From contig JAJVHV010000001.1 in NCBI GenBank assembly GCA_022072445.1, positions 124,001-188,000 of the forward strand: a DNA stretch of 64,000 nucleotides. Reading direction: 5' to 3'. The position numbers and the translations under genes were made by a program. This document shows, piece after piece, positions 8,791 to 16,886 of the stretch. The stretch is from Phycisphaerae bacterium (lineage in GTDB: Bacteria; Planctomycetota; Phycisphaerae; UBA1845; Fen-1342). Position 1 is the stretch's first letter. Each line of letters begins with the position of its first letter. Below the pieces are notes generated by a model. That model was not told where the DNA came from, searched no databases, and saw nothing but the letters and a program-made list of their open reading frames with translations.

Positions 8791-9030
8791 GTCAAACTCC
8801 TTTGCGATGTGCAATTCGCCGACTTGCCAGCTCAACCACTCCAGTATACCGCACTTGCCGTCAATCTTCACCGGTGCTGTGGGAGTCATGGGTATCACCG
8901 GTGGGAGGTAAAAATCGGGTGTGGCACGCTCTCGCCGCCAGGCGCGAGCATGCTTGAACCCGGGTAGCCTGTCGCTCCCACGCCGACGCCGGTTACACTG
9001 AGCACCAAAACCCTGAACCCCGAACCCACG

Positions 9031-10044
9031 ATGGACGCCTCCACCGCCGTCTACGCCGCCGACGGATCGATCAACCAGGACATCACCTGCAAGAAGTGCG
9101 GCTACAACCTCCGCGGCCTGCGCGAAAACGGCCTCTGCCCCGAGTGCGCCACGCCCGTCGGCCGATCCGTCACCGGCGACCTGCTCCGCTTCGCCGACCC
9201 CGCTTGGGTCGGCCGCGTCGCATTCGGACTGAACCTGATCGTCCTCGGAATCGTGATCACCATCCTCCTGGGCTGCACCGGCGGCGTCCTCGCCGCCATG
9301 TCGGGCTCGGCGCTGCTGTCGCAGATCGCCGGATATGTCGGCATCGTCATCAACGCCGTCGGCATCTGGTGCATGACCTCGCCCGACCCCAGCGGCATCG
9401 GCGAGGACGCGCGCGTCAACGCCCGCCGCATCGTCCGCACCACCATGCTGATCCACGTCGCCGGCTCCATCGCGCCATCGCTCTGGCTCCATCCGCTCAG
9501 CGGACAGTTCGTGACAGCGCTGCTGGCGCTGCTCGGCTTTGCGAACGGAATCGTCCACCTCGTCTGCGAGTGGTTCAAGTTCTTCTTTTACCAGTCGCTC
9601 GCCCTGCGCGTGCCCGAGCCGACTCTCGCCCGCCGCGCACGCTTCCTGCGCTACGCCTACGCCGCGGCGCTGGGCCTCGGCATCATCGGCGGGATCATGC
9701 TCTTCGCCGACGCGGCTGCATTCGCGCCGCCCGGCGTCGCTATGCTCGCGCCCCCTGCCACGCTTCCCGCGCCCGGTACCGCGCCGCCCGCGCTCTCCTA
9801 CGGGGTATCGCGCCGCACAGTCCTGTCTTTTCCAGGCGGCGGCACCACCCCGTTCTCCCCGGGCGGCGGCCCGCTCACGTACATCGGGGGAATTCTCCTG
9901 GCCGTCGCCGGCCTCGCCGCGGTGATTTTCGGACTGCTGACCCTGTTGCTCGTCCTGCGCCTCCGCCGCGTGATGTCGATTCAGGCCCAGCTCGCGCGGC
10001 AGACCTGGGCGCGGGCCGTTTCCACCCAAGCGCCGACCACCTGA
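9031..10044 (+). CDS. Membrane protein with N-terminal CxxCGYxLRG zinc ribbon
   Basis: 337 residues. A zinc ribbon at the N-terminus uses C20, C23, C36 and C39 (CKKCGYNLRGL ... CPEC), a module common in planctomycete membrane proteins of unknown role. The rest has about six hydrophobic segments, including VAFGLNLIVLGIVITILLGC, FVTALLALLGF, LGLGIIGGIMLF and ILLAVAGLAAVIFGLLTLL, with a Pro/Ala-rich loop before the last. There is no clear ribosome binding site. It is 126 bases upstream of the GlmL-like gene on the same strand. The molecular function is unknown. Confidence 0.8.
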   Translation: MDASTAVYAADGSINQDITCKKCGYNLRGLRENGLCPECATPVGRSVTGDLLRFADPAWVGRVAFGLNLIVLGIVITILLGCTGGVLAAMSGSALLSQIAGYVGIVINAVGIWCMTSPDPSGIGEDARVNARRIVRTTMLIHVAGSIAPSLWLHPLSGQFVTALLALLGFANGIVHLVCEWFKFFFYQSLALRVPEPTLARRARFLRYAYAAALGLGIIGGIMLFADAAAFAPPGVAMLAPPATLPAPGTAPPALSYGVSRRTVLSFPGGGTTPFSPGGGPLTYIGGILLAVAGLAAVIFGLLTLLLVLRLRRVMSIQAQLARQTWARAVSTQAPTT

Positions 10045-10170
10045 TTTCGCCCCGCCCGCCCTCCACTTGGACCCGCCGCGCTCCGCGCCTATCATGCCCC
10101 ATTCGCGGTCCGCCGGCCGCCCTGCGCCGCCGCGCCCGCCACGAACCACCGTTTTCGAGGTCTCGACGCG

Positions 10171-12000
10171 ATGCCCCAACCGTCCGACGTTCGCACCATC
10201 CTCGCCACCGATTGCGGTTCCACCACCACCAAGGCCATCCTCATCGAGAAAAAGGACGGCCAGTACCGCCTCATCACGCGCGGCGAGGCGCCCACCACCG
10301 TCGAAGCCCCCGCCGAAGACGTCACCCGCGGCGTGATCAACGCCGTCGGAGAAATCGAAGACCTCACCGGCCGGAAATTCATCAAGAACGACCAGATCTG
10401 GCAGCCGCGCGAGGGCGAGAACGGCTGCGACATCTACGTCGGTACCAGCAGCGCCGGCGGCGGATTGCAGATGATGGTCGCCGGCGTGGTCAAGAGCATG
10501 ACCGCCGAATCCGCCGAACGCGCCGCGCTGGGCGCCGGCGCGATCGTCATGGACGCGCTGGCGACGAACGACGGCCGACTGCCGCATCAGCGCATCGAAC
10601 GCATCCGCCGCCTGCGGCCCGACATGATCCTGGTCTCCGGCGGGACGGACGGTGGCACGATCAAGCACGTGGTGGAAATGGGCGAGATGATCGCGGCCGC
10701 CGACCCGAAGCCGCGCTTCGGCGCCGGCTTCAAGCTGCCGGTGATTTTCGCGGGCAACAACAAGGCGCGCGACGAGATCAAGCGCATTCTCGACGAGCGG
10801 GCCTCGCTCTACATCACGGAGAATCTGCGGCCGACGCTGGAGTTCGAGAACCTCACGCCGGCGCGGCACGAGATTCACGATCTGTTTCTCGAGCACGTTA
10901 TGGCCCAGGCGCCGGGCTATGGGAAGCTCATGACGTGGACGTCGGTGCCGCTCATGCCGACGCCGGGCGCCGTCGGCCTGATCATGCAGCTCATCGCGCA
11001 GCGGGAGAAGATTCAGGTCGTGGGCGTGGACATTGGCGGCGCGACGACGGACGTTTTCAGCGTGTTCCGCAGCGAGCAGGAAGACCCGGCCAGCGAGACG
11101 GTTTTCAACCGGACGGTGAGCGCTAATCTCGGCATGAGCTACAGCATCAGCAACGTGGTCGCCGAAGCGGGCTTCGAAAACATCGTGCGGTGGGTGCCGC
11201 TCGACCTCGACGAGCGCGACATCCGCAACCGCATCCGCAACAAGATGATCCGCCCGACGACGATCCCGCAGACGCTCGAGGAGCTGATGATCGAGCAGGC
11301 CATCTGCCGCGAAGCGCTGCGACTGGCGTTCATTCAGCACAAGAGCATGGCGGTCGGCCTGAAGGGCGTGCAGCAGCAGCGCACCATCGCCGACACGTTC
11401 GAGCAGGAGACGTCGGGCCAGTCGCTGGTCGACATGCTGCATCTGAACATGATCATCGGCTCGGGTGGCGTGCTGAGCCACAGCCCGCGGCGGCACCAGG
11501 GCGCGCTGATGATGACCGACGCCTTCATGCCCGAAGGTTTCACCGAGCTGACGGTGGACAGCATTTTCATGATGCCGCAGCTTGGCGTGCTGAGCACGGT
11601 GCAGGAGCAGGCGGCGCTGCAGGTCTTCGAAAACGACTGCCTCATCCGCCTCGGCTGGTGCATTGCGCCGCGCGGCAACGGCAAAGAGGGCGCGGCGTGC
11701 ATGACGGTGCAGGTGCGCGTCGAGGGCGGCGGGTCGCAGAATTATGAGATCAAGGCGGGCGAGCTGAAGCTCGTGCCGCTCGCGCTCGGGCAGAAAGCCG
11801 TCGTGACTGCCACTCCGGCCAAGGGTTATGACTTCGGCGCTGGGCGTGGCGCGGCGCTGGAGCGCGAGATTTCGGGCGGGGTGGTGGGGCTGATGCTGGA
11901 CGGTCGCGGGCGGCCGTTCGAGCTGCCGAAGGAGCGCGCGGTGCGGCTGCGGAAGCTGGTGGAGTGGAACGCGGCGATGAACATGTATCCGGCGGCGTGA
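10171..12000 (+). CDS. GlmL/MutL-like ASKHA-fold protein
   Basis: 609 residues. The N-terminal phosphate-1 motif TILATDCGSTTTKAILI and the second motif VVGVDIGGATTDVFSVF define an actin/Hsp70/sugar-kinase fold. Together with LGMSYSISNVVAEAG and GSGGVLSHSP they match the MutL/GlmL family found beside coenzyme-B12-dependent glutamate mutase, where it is thought to protect or reactivate the mutase. No mutase subunit gene (mutS/glmS, glmE) is present here. The protein is longer than the roughly 460-residue clostridial members: about 130 extra C-terminal residues contain a beta-rich segment (VQVRVEGGGSQNYEIKAGEL). Assignment to the family is firm; the partner is unknown. Confidence 0.82.
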   Translation: MPQPSDVRTILATDCGSTTTKAILIEKKDGQYRLITRGEAPTTVEAPAEDVTRGVINAVGEIEDLTGRKFIKNDQIWQPREGENGCDIYVGTSSAGGGLQMMVAGVVKSMTAESAERAALGAGAIVMDALATNDGRLPHQRIERIRRLRPDMILVSGGTDGGTIKHVVEMGEMIAAADPKPRFGAGFKLPVIFAGNNKARDEIKRILDERASLYITENLRPTLEFENLTPARHEIHDLFLEHVMAQAPGYGKLMTWTSVPLMPTPGAVGLIMQLIAQREKIQVVGVDIGGATTDVFSVFRSEQEDPASETVFNRTVSANLGMSYSISNVVAEAGFENIVRWVPLDLDERDIRNRIRNKMIRPTTIPQTLEELMIEQAICREALRLAFIQHKSMAVGLKGVQQQRTIADTFEQETSGQSLVDMLHLNMIIGSGGVLSHSPRRHQGALMMTDAFMPEGFTELTVDSIFMMPQLGVLSTVQEQAALQVFENDCLIRLGWCIAPRGNGKEGAACMTVQVRVEGGGSQNYEIKAGELKLVPLALGQKAVVTATPAKGYDFGAGRGAALEREISGGVVGLMLDGRGRPFELPKERAVRLRKLVEWNAAMNMYPAA

Positions 12001-12166
12001 GGCTTCCGGTGCGGCCGCTGTTATGAGACGGTCGCGGCGGCGTTTGGCGCGGGTGGTGTAGCGGCTGGCGAGGGCGGTCAGTGTTCTCATGTAACTAGTA
12101 TTGCACGACTTTCTAGAACAGTCAAGTCGCGCGTGAGATTTTTGTTGAGATGGCTCGCACGGGAAC

Positions 12167-12770
12167 GTCGCCAGGGCGCAGAGGTGTCTCGCCGCGACGT
12201 TCTCGCCGTTGCGGCCCGCCCCCGACTGGCGTCGGGGGTTCGGATTTCCCGCGACGGGCGTCTGTCCGCCGTTGTGGCCGGCCCCCGACTGGCGTCGACG
12301 CATCCGAACCCCTCACGCGAGTGAGGGGCGGGAGGCCAAACAGGCGCGTTGCGTCAGAGATGTCGCCAGGGCGCAGAGGTGTCTCGCCGCGACGTTCTCG
12401 CCGTTGCGGCCCGCCCCCGACTGGCGTCGGGGGTTCGGATGTCCCGCGACGGGCGTCCGTCCGCCGTTGTGGCCCGCCCCCGACTGGCGTCGGGGGTTCG
12501 GATTGGGCCCTCCAACGAACGTCGACCCGTCGGACTGGCGTCGACGCATCCGAACCCCTCACGCGAGTGAGGGGCGGGAGGCCAAACAGGCGCGTTGCGT
12601 CCCCAGAGATGTCGCCAGGGCGCAGAGGTGTCTCGCCGCGACGTTCTCGCCGTTGTGGCCCGCCCCCGACTGGCGTCGGGGGTTCGGATTTCCCGCGACG
12701 GGCGTCCGTCCGCCGTTGCGGCCCGCCCCCGACTGGCGTCGGGGGTTCGGATGTCCCGCGACGGGCGTCG
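12167..12770. repeat. Composite palindromic repeat array
   Basis: Three long units begin with GTCGCCAGGGCGCAGAGG at 12167, 12362 and 12611 (periods 195 and 249). Inside them is a sub-unit of about 62 bases built on the palindrome CCCCCGAC-TGGC-GTCGGGGG. It is perfect at 12219-12238, 12414-12433, 12477-12496, 12663-12682 and 12726-12745, with a degenerate copy near 12283. A second palindrome, CCCCTCAC-GCGA-GTGAGGGG, occurs at 12309-12328 and 12555-12574. All frames stay open across much of the array, but no start, codon pattern or family supports a gene. The rest of the stretch from 12001 to 12166 shows nothing recognisable. Confidence 0.93.
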
Positions 12771-12775
12771 CTGCT

Positions 12776-13553
12776 ATGTCCACCGACATCGGCCAAGATA
12801 GCGGCAAGGCAGATCCACAGCCGGCGGGCTCAGCGGGCGCGGACCAGGAGTTTCTCGCGCGGCAGGAGCGGCTCGGCGGCCGGCCGATCGCGCTTAAGGT
12901 GCTCCCGCGCGCCGTGGCATTGTCACCGCGGGCGCGCGAGCATTTTCGGGCCGAGGCCGTGGCGATCGCACGCCTGCGGCACCCGAACATCGTGCAGGTG
13001 TACGACGTCGTCGAGCAGGACGGTGTGTACGCCTACGCGATGGAGTGGATCGATGGCCCGCCCCTGGCCGACCTGATCAGCGACCAAGCGACGAAGCGAA
13101 GAAGCGACGAAGGACGCGACCCGTCTCAGGCCACTCGCAGCGCACGACGCTCTCTCGATCCGGTCTCGGCCGCCCGTGTGGGCGTCGCGATCGCGCGCGC
13201 TGGGCGAAGTCCACCGCGCCGGACTGCTGCATCGCGACGTCAAGCCGTCCAACATCCTGCTGCGCCGCGACGGCACGCCGCTGCTTTCGGATTTCGGCCT
13301 GGTGCGCGACGCGGACGCCGCCATCACGCAGCCCGGCCGCTTCGCCGGCACGCCGGCGTATTCTTCGCCTGAGCAGCTTCGCGGCGCCACGGACTCACTC
13401 GACGCGCGCAGCGACGTCTATTCGCTCGGCGCGACGCTCTACCACACCCTGGCGCTGCGGCCGCCCTTCCGCGGTGACAACCCGAGCGCGCTGTTGCGGC
13501 AGGTCGAGGCGGGCCACTGCCCGGCGCTGCGGCGAATGGACCGACAGCGATGA
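12776..13553 (+). pseudogene. Serine/threonine protein kinase remnant (frameshifted, P-loop missing)
   Basis: The N-lobe is readable from ATG 12776: RPIALKVLPR (VAIK-type lysine), FRAEAVAIARLRHPNIV (helix C) and the hinge YAMEWIDGPPLADLI. It lacks any glycine-rich GxGxxG loop before the lysine. An insertion of about 22 residues (DQATKRRSDEGRD and on), encoded by octamer-like DNA near 13085-13145, follows the hinge. At 13193-13202 the frame shifts by the equivalent of a 2-bp loss in a GCGCGC run. The catalytic loop LLHRDVKPSNILL, SDFGLV, SSPEQ and SDVYSLGATLYHTL continue in the next frame and stop at 13553 within the C-lobe. The gene is therefore probably inactive. It starts within 10 bases of the repeat array. 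Confidence 0.85.
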
Positions 13554-13709
13554 GATGGGCGAGCACGACGACGCACGAACCGTAGCGGCGATCAGGCACA
13601 GGCGGTCTCCCAAGCGGTTTGGCGGCAGCTTAAAGGCCATCTACGTGCGCGCCAACGGCGCGGCGACCTCGACCCGCCGCTGCGGGCGGGCGGGCGGGCG
13701 CGCGCCGAC

Positions 13710-16592
13710 TCAAGGCTGCAGCAGCTCGACAAACGGCTCAATGTCGAATCCGTTGACCGACCCGTCTTGATTCACGTCGGCGTTGCCAAGGAAGCAATCC
13801 GGATTCGCGGCACGGTATGCCGACGGATCCTGGAGTGCGACGACAAACGGGTCGATGTCGAACACATTCGCGCTGCCGTCGCAATTCATGTCGCCATACG
13901 GAAACGGCCCGATCGCCCACAACTCCCGGCCGGTGTCCGCCGTGTACCCGGAGAAATACACGCGCTCTCCGCTGGCTGTGGTGCGCAGCGGCGCGAAGCT
14001 ATCCGCACCGGGCACATGGTCGGTCAGCAGCCGCGTGCCTTCGGGCGTTCCATCCGTGCGCCACAGCTCGCGGCCGTGCACGGGGTCGTAGGCTTCGAAT
14101 AGCGCCTCTCCGCGAAAGCGCGCGAACCCCGATGGGCTCGAGCTGCCGGGACCCGGGCAGATGTCCGCCAACATGAAAGTCCCGGCCGGCGTTCCGTCCG
14201 TTCGCCACGCCTCCGTGCCGTGCTCGGAATCCGCGGCGGTGAACAGGCACACGCTTCCCAGCGAAACGCTGGGGTCATCCAGCAAGCCGAGTGAAATGTC
14301 GTACTTAACCGACCCCTTCGAGCCCTGCGAACCTGGATAGATATCACGGAGCATGAATGTTCCCGTCGGAGTGCCGTCGCTGACCCACGGCTCTTTCCCG
14401 TGAATGCCGTCGCCTGCTCGGAATACCACGGAATCACCCAATGTGGCCAGGAAGTAATTCGTGTAGGTCGTCGCAGATCCGATTGGATGGCTGCTGACGA
14501 TTTGAGTGCCGTCCGTCGTCCCATCACTGATCCAGAGTCCGGGTCCCGTGGTGCCGTCGTCGGCGAAGAGAAACAACCGATCGCCGGCGACTATCGCCGC
14601 CACTCGAAACATGGACGAACCGGGACCCGGCTGGACGTCCTTGACCAGGGACGTACCCGCAATGCTGCCGTCCGTTCGCCAGAGCTCGTAGCCCGTTTCG
14701 GGCGTGGTCGCGGTGAATAACAGCAAGTCGCCCACGGGGTGGAACCAGGCCGCATAGGAGCTTCCGCTTCCGGGTACCAAGTCGTAGAACAGACTTGTTC
14801 CGTCAACCGTGCCGTCGGTGCTCCACATTTCGGACCCGTGTGTCCCATCGTCGCCATCTGTAAAGAACCGTCCGCCAAACGCCACGACGTCCGGGTCATA
14901 ACTACCACTCAGGAACGCAAATGTTCCGTCTGCGGTACCGTCAGACCGCCATGACGCGCCAGTGGCGCGAAAGAAGAGCAGCGCGCCGGCACCCTGAAGC
15001 GAAGATGGTCCGGATCCCAGTCCCGGGTAGCCCAGCAAGTCGGGGCCGGCCCGGGTGTCCGCCAGCCGTAGCGTGGTCTCAGCTGCCCCGTCCGTCGCCC
15101 AGATCTCGGTTCCAGATGTCGCATCGCGCGCAACAAAAAACAGCCGGTCATTCACATCCGTCAGCGATCTCGGCGCGGCGCTATTCGTATCTGGCGCGAT
15201 GTCGGCAACTAACTTGGTTCCGACGACCGTTGCGTCGCTGGTCCACAGTTCGTATCCATGCACGCCATCTTCGGCGCCCATCCAGAGCAGGCCAGTAGCG
15301 CGGCCGAACGACGGTGGGTAGGTCATCGCGCCACGATTGCCAGGCAGCAGGTCTCTCACCATCCACGTGCCGACGGTGGTACCGTCGCTGGTCCACAGCT
15401 CCTGGCCGCTCGCCCCGTCGTCGGCGCCGAAGAACAGACGTCCGGCGGCGCTGGTGAGCATACTGGGCTCCGTGTTCTTGAACCCGTCCTTGACCATGAC
15501 GGTTCCGGCCGCGGTTCCATCTGTTTTCCAGAGCCTGAAGTCTCCAATGAAGAACAACGTCTGATTCACAACCGTCAAATCTGGCAGGCTGCTGAGCCCA
15601 TCGGACGAGCCTGGCCGCACCTCGGTGAGCAAACCGGTCGCGCCGGGCGTCCCATCGGATCTCCAAAGCTCGTAGCCATGCTGGCCGTCGTTGGCCCGGA
15701 AGAAAAACGCTGCGCCCATCGGAGTCAGCGATGAAGGATTGGAGCCGGCCGCGCCTGGCAGGATATCCAAGATCATTGTGGTTCCAGACTCGGTTCCGTC
15801 GCTCGTCCAGAGCTCAGCGCCGTTGAGGCCGTCGTTCGCGGCGAAAACGAGCATTGAACCAAACGCGATCAAACTGCCCGGGGACGAGCTGCCCGATCCC
15901 GGATTGATATCGCGAACCAGTCGCGTGCCGCCCGGCGTTCCGTCCGTCGCCCACAATTCTCGTCCCGCGACTCCGTCGTCAGCCACGAAGAACAGTGTGC
16001 TGCCCACGACGGCAAAATTCGCGGGGCTGGAGTTTGCCTCACCCGCACGAATGTCGGCGACCAGTGTCGCACCTGAACCATCGGTTTTCCAAAGCTCGCT
16101 ACCCGTGACCGCGCTCGTCGCGCTGAAAAAGACCGATCCTCCCATCAGCGTGAGATTGGAAGGTGTTGAAGGTTCGGCCCCCGGAGCGATATCCGCCACG
16201 CGCTGCGTCGTTTCAGCCGTTCCGAGCGTCTTCCAAAGCTCAAGCCCGTGAGTATCGTCGGCGGCGGCAAAGAACAGTTCTGAGCCGCGTGCGAGCATCC
16301 GCGGCGTGATTTGAAAGAATCCCTCCATGCCGCTTCGGGTGGACGGAATAATGTCCGCGACCATGCGCGTGCCGCCCGCCGATCCATCCGAGACCCACAG
16401 TTCCCCGCCGAATTCCGGGTGCGTCGCGACGAAATACACCAGCCCCCCCGCCTCGACGAAGCCGTGAGGATACGACGAGTCCGGGCAGCCCGACGCGGCA
16501 ATGTCCTTCACGAGGTGTGGCGTGATGTCCGCCAGGGCGAGGACCTGCGTTGCGGACCCCAGGGCGGCGGCGAGCCAACGTCTGGCGCTCAT
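13710..16592 (-). CDS. Secreted ELWxxDGT-repeat protein with dockerin-like C-terminus
   Basis: 960 residues from ATG 16592, which follows GGAGAG at a good distance and begins a short signal peptide (SARRWLAAALGSATQVLALA). The body holds about 17 repeats of the form ELWxxDGTxxGTxxVxDI (for example ELWATDGTPGGTR, ELWTSDGTTVGT) spaced about 45-50 residues apart, expected to form an extracellular beta-propeller-like surface. The C-terminus carries two calcium-binding dockerin-like motifs, DMNCDGSANVFDIDPFV and DVNQDGSVNGFDIEPFV, and ends ELLQP. It is convergent with the kinase remnant. Ligand unknown; the dockerin-like end suggests attachment to a cohesin-type scaffold. Confidence 0.9.
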   Translation of the reverse strand: MSARRWLAAALGSATQVLALADITPHLVKDIAASGCPDSSYPHGFVEAGGLVYFVATHPEFGGELWVSDGSAGGTRMVADIIPSTRSGMEGFFQITPRMLARGSELFFAAADDTHGLELWKTLGTAETTQRVADIAPGAEPSTPSNLTLMGGSVFFSATSAVTGSELWKTDGSGATLVADIRAGEANSSPANFAVVGSTLFFVADDGVAGRELWATDGTPGGTRLVRDINPGSGSSSPGSLIAFGSMLVFAANDGLNGAELWTSDGTESGTTMILDILPGAAGSNPSSLTPMGAAFFFRANDGQHGYELWRSDGTPGATGLLTEVRPGSSDGLSSLPDLTVVNQTLFFIGDFRLWKTDGTAAGTVMVKDGFKNTEPSMLTSAAGRLFFGADDGASGQELWTSDGTTVGTWMVRDLLPGNRGAMTYPPSFGRATGLLWMGAEDGVHGYELWTSDATVVGTKLVADIAPDTNSAAPRSLTDVNDRLFFVARDATSGTEIWATDGAAETTLRLADTRAGPDLLGYPGLGSGPSSLQGAGALLFFRATGASWRSDGTADGTFAFLSGSYDPDVVAFGGRFFTDGDDGTHGSEMWSTDGTVDGTSLFYDLVPGSGSSYAAWFHPVGDLLLFTATTPETGYELWRTDGSIAGTSLVKDVQPGPGSSMFRVAAIVAGDRLFLFADDGTTGPGLWISDGTTDGTQIVSSHPIGSATTYTNYFLATLGDSVVFRAGDGIHGKEPWVSDGTPTGTFMLRDIYPGSQGSKGSVKYDISLGLLDDPSVSLGSVCLFTAADSEHGTEAWRTDGTPAGTFMLADICPGPGSSSPSGFARFRGEALFEAYDPVHGRELWRTDGTPEGTRLLTDHVPGADSFAPLRTTASGERVYFSGYTADTGRELWAIGPFPYGDMNCDGSANVFDIDPFVVALQDPSAYRAANPDCFLGNADVNQDGSVNGFDIEPFVELLQP

Positions 16593-16886
16593 CTGTCTCT
16601 CCAAGCGGTCGATGTTATCCCAACGGGTGACTCGGTGCGATGCACCGTAACTAAGACCGTCGTAGCAAACGCCGTGCCAGCGGCGCGAGAAACGCTAAGT
16701 GGACACCTGTCTCGCGGTGTGTACGTCACCCGGCGGTCAAACAGGCGTCGCGGGAGATCGCTGACCCGACAGGACCGTTCGGTGGGTCCCGCTCCGTCGA
16801 AAGGCCACGTCGGGCGCGACGGGCGCTCACGCGCCGCGGGGGCGATTCGCGCCGCTTCAGACTCGCCTCTCTGGTACAATGCGGGC

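Noticed and set aside
8840-8880. Promoter for the pseudopilin gene (TTGACG and TATACT on the minus strand)
   Set aside because: The two boxes are only 10 bases apart, too close for a sigma-70 promoter; TATACT alone is weak evidence.
8113-12303. A minus-strand open frame of almost 1,400 codons ending in the pseudopilin
   Set aside because: Only the last 225 residues have coding character and a ribosome binding site; the rest runs antisense to two solid plus-strand genes and is open because of high G+C.
12167-12770. CRISPR array
   Set aside because: Repeats are contiguous or nested, without unique spacers of uniform length, and no cas gene is present. The same holds for the 27-bp and 40-bp arrays.
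12122-12796. Repeat protein rich in PPTPVGGGPQRR on the minus strand, and plus-strand versions
   Set aside because: It is the translation of the palindromic array; all frames are open, there is no ribosome binding site, signal or known family.
16311-16886. Upstream extension of the BNR lipoprotein gene
   Set aside because: It lies antisense to the ELWxxDGT gene start and would bury the lipoprotein signal at residue 193.
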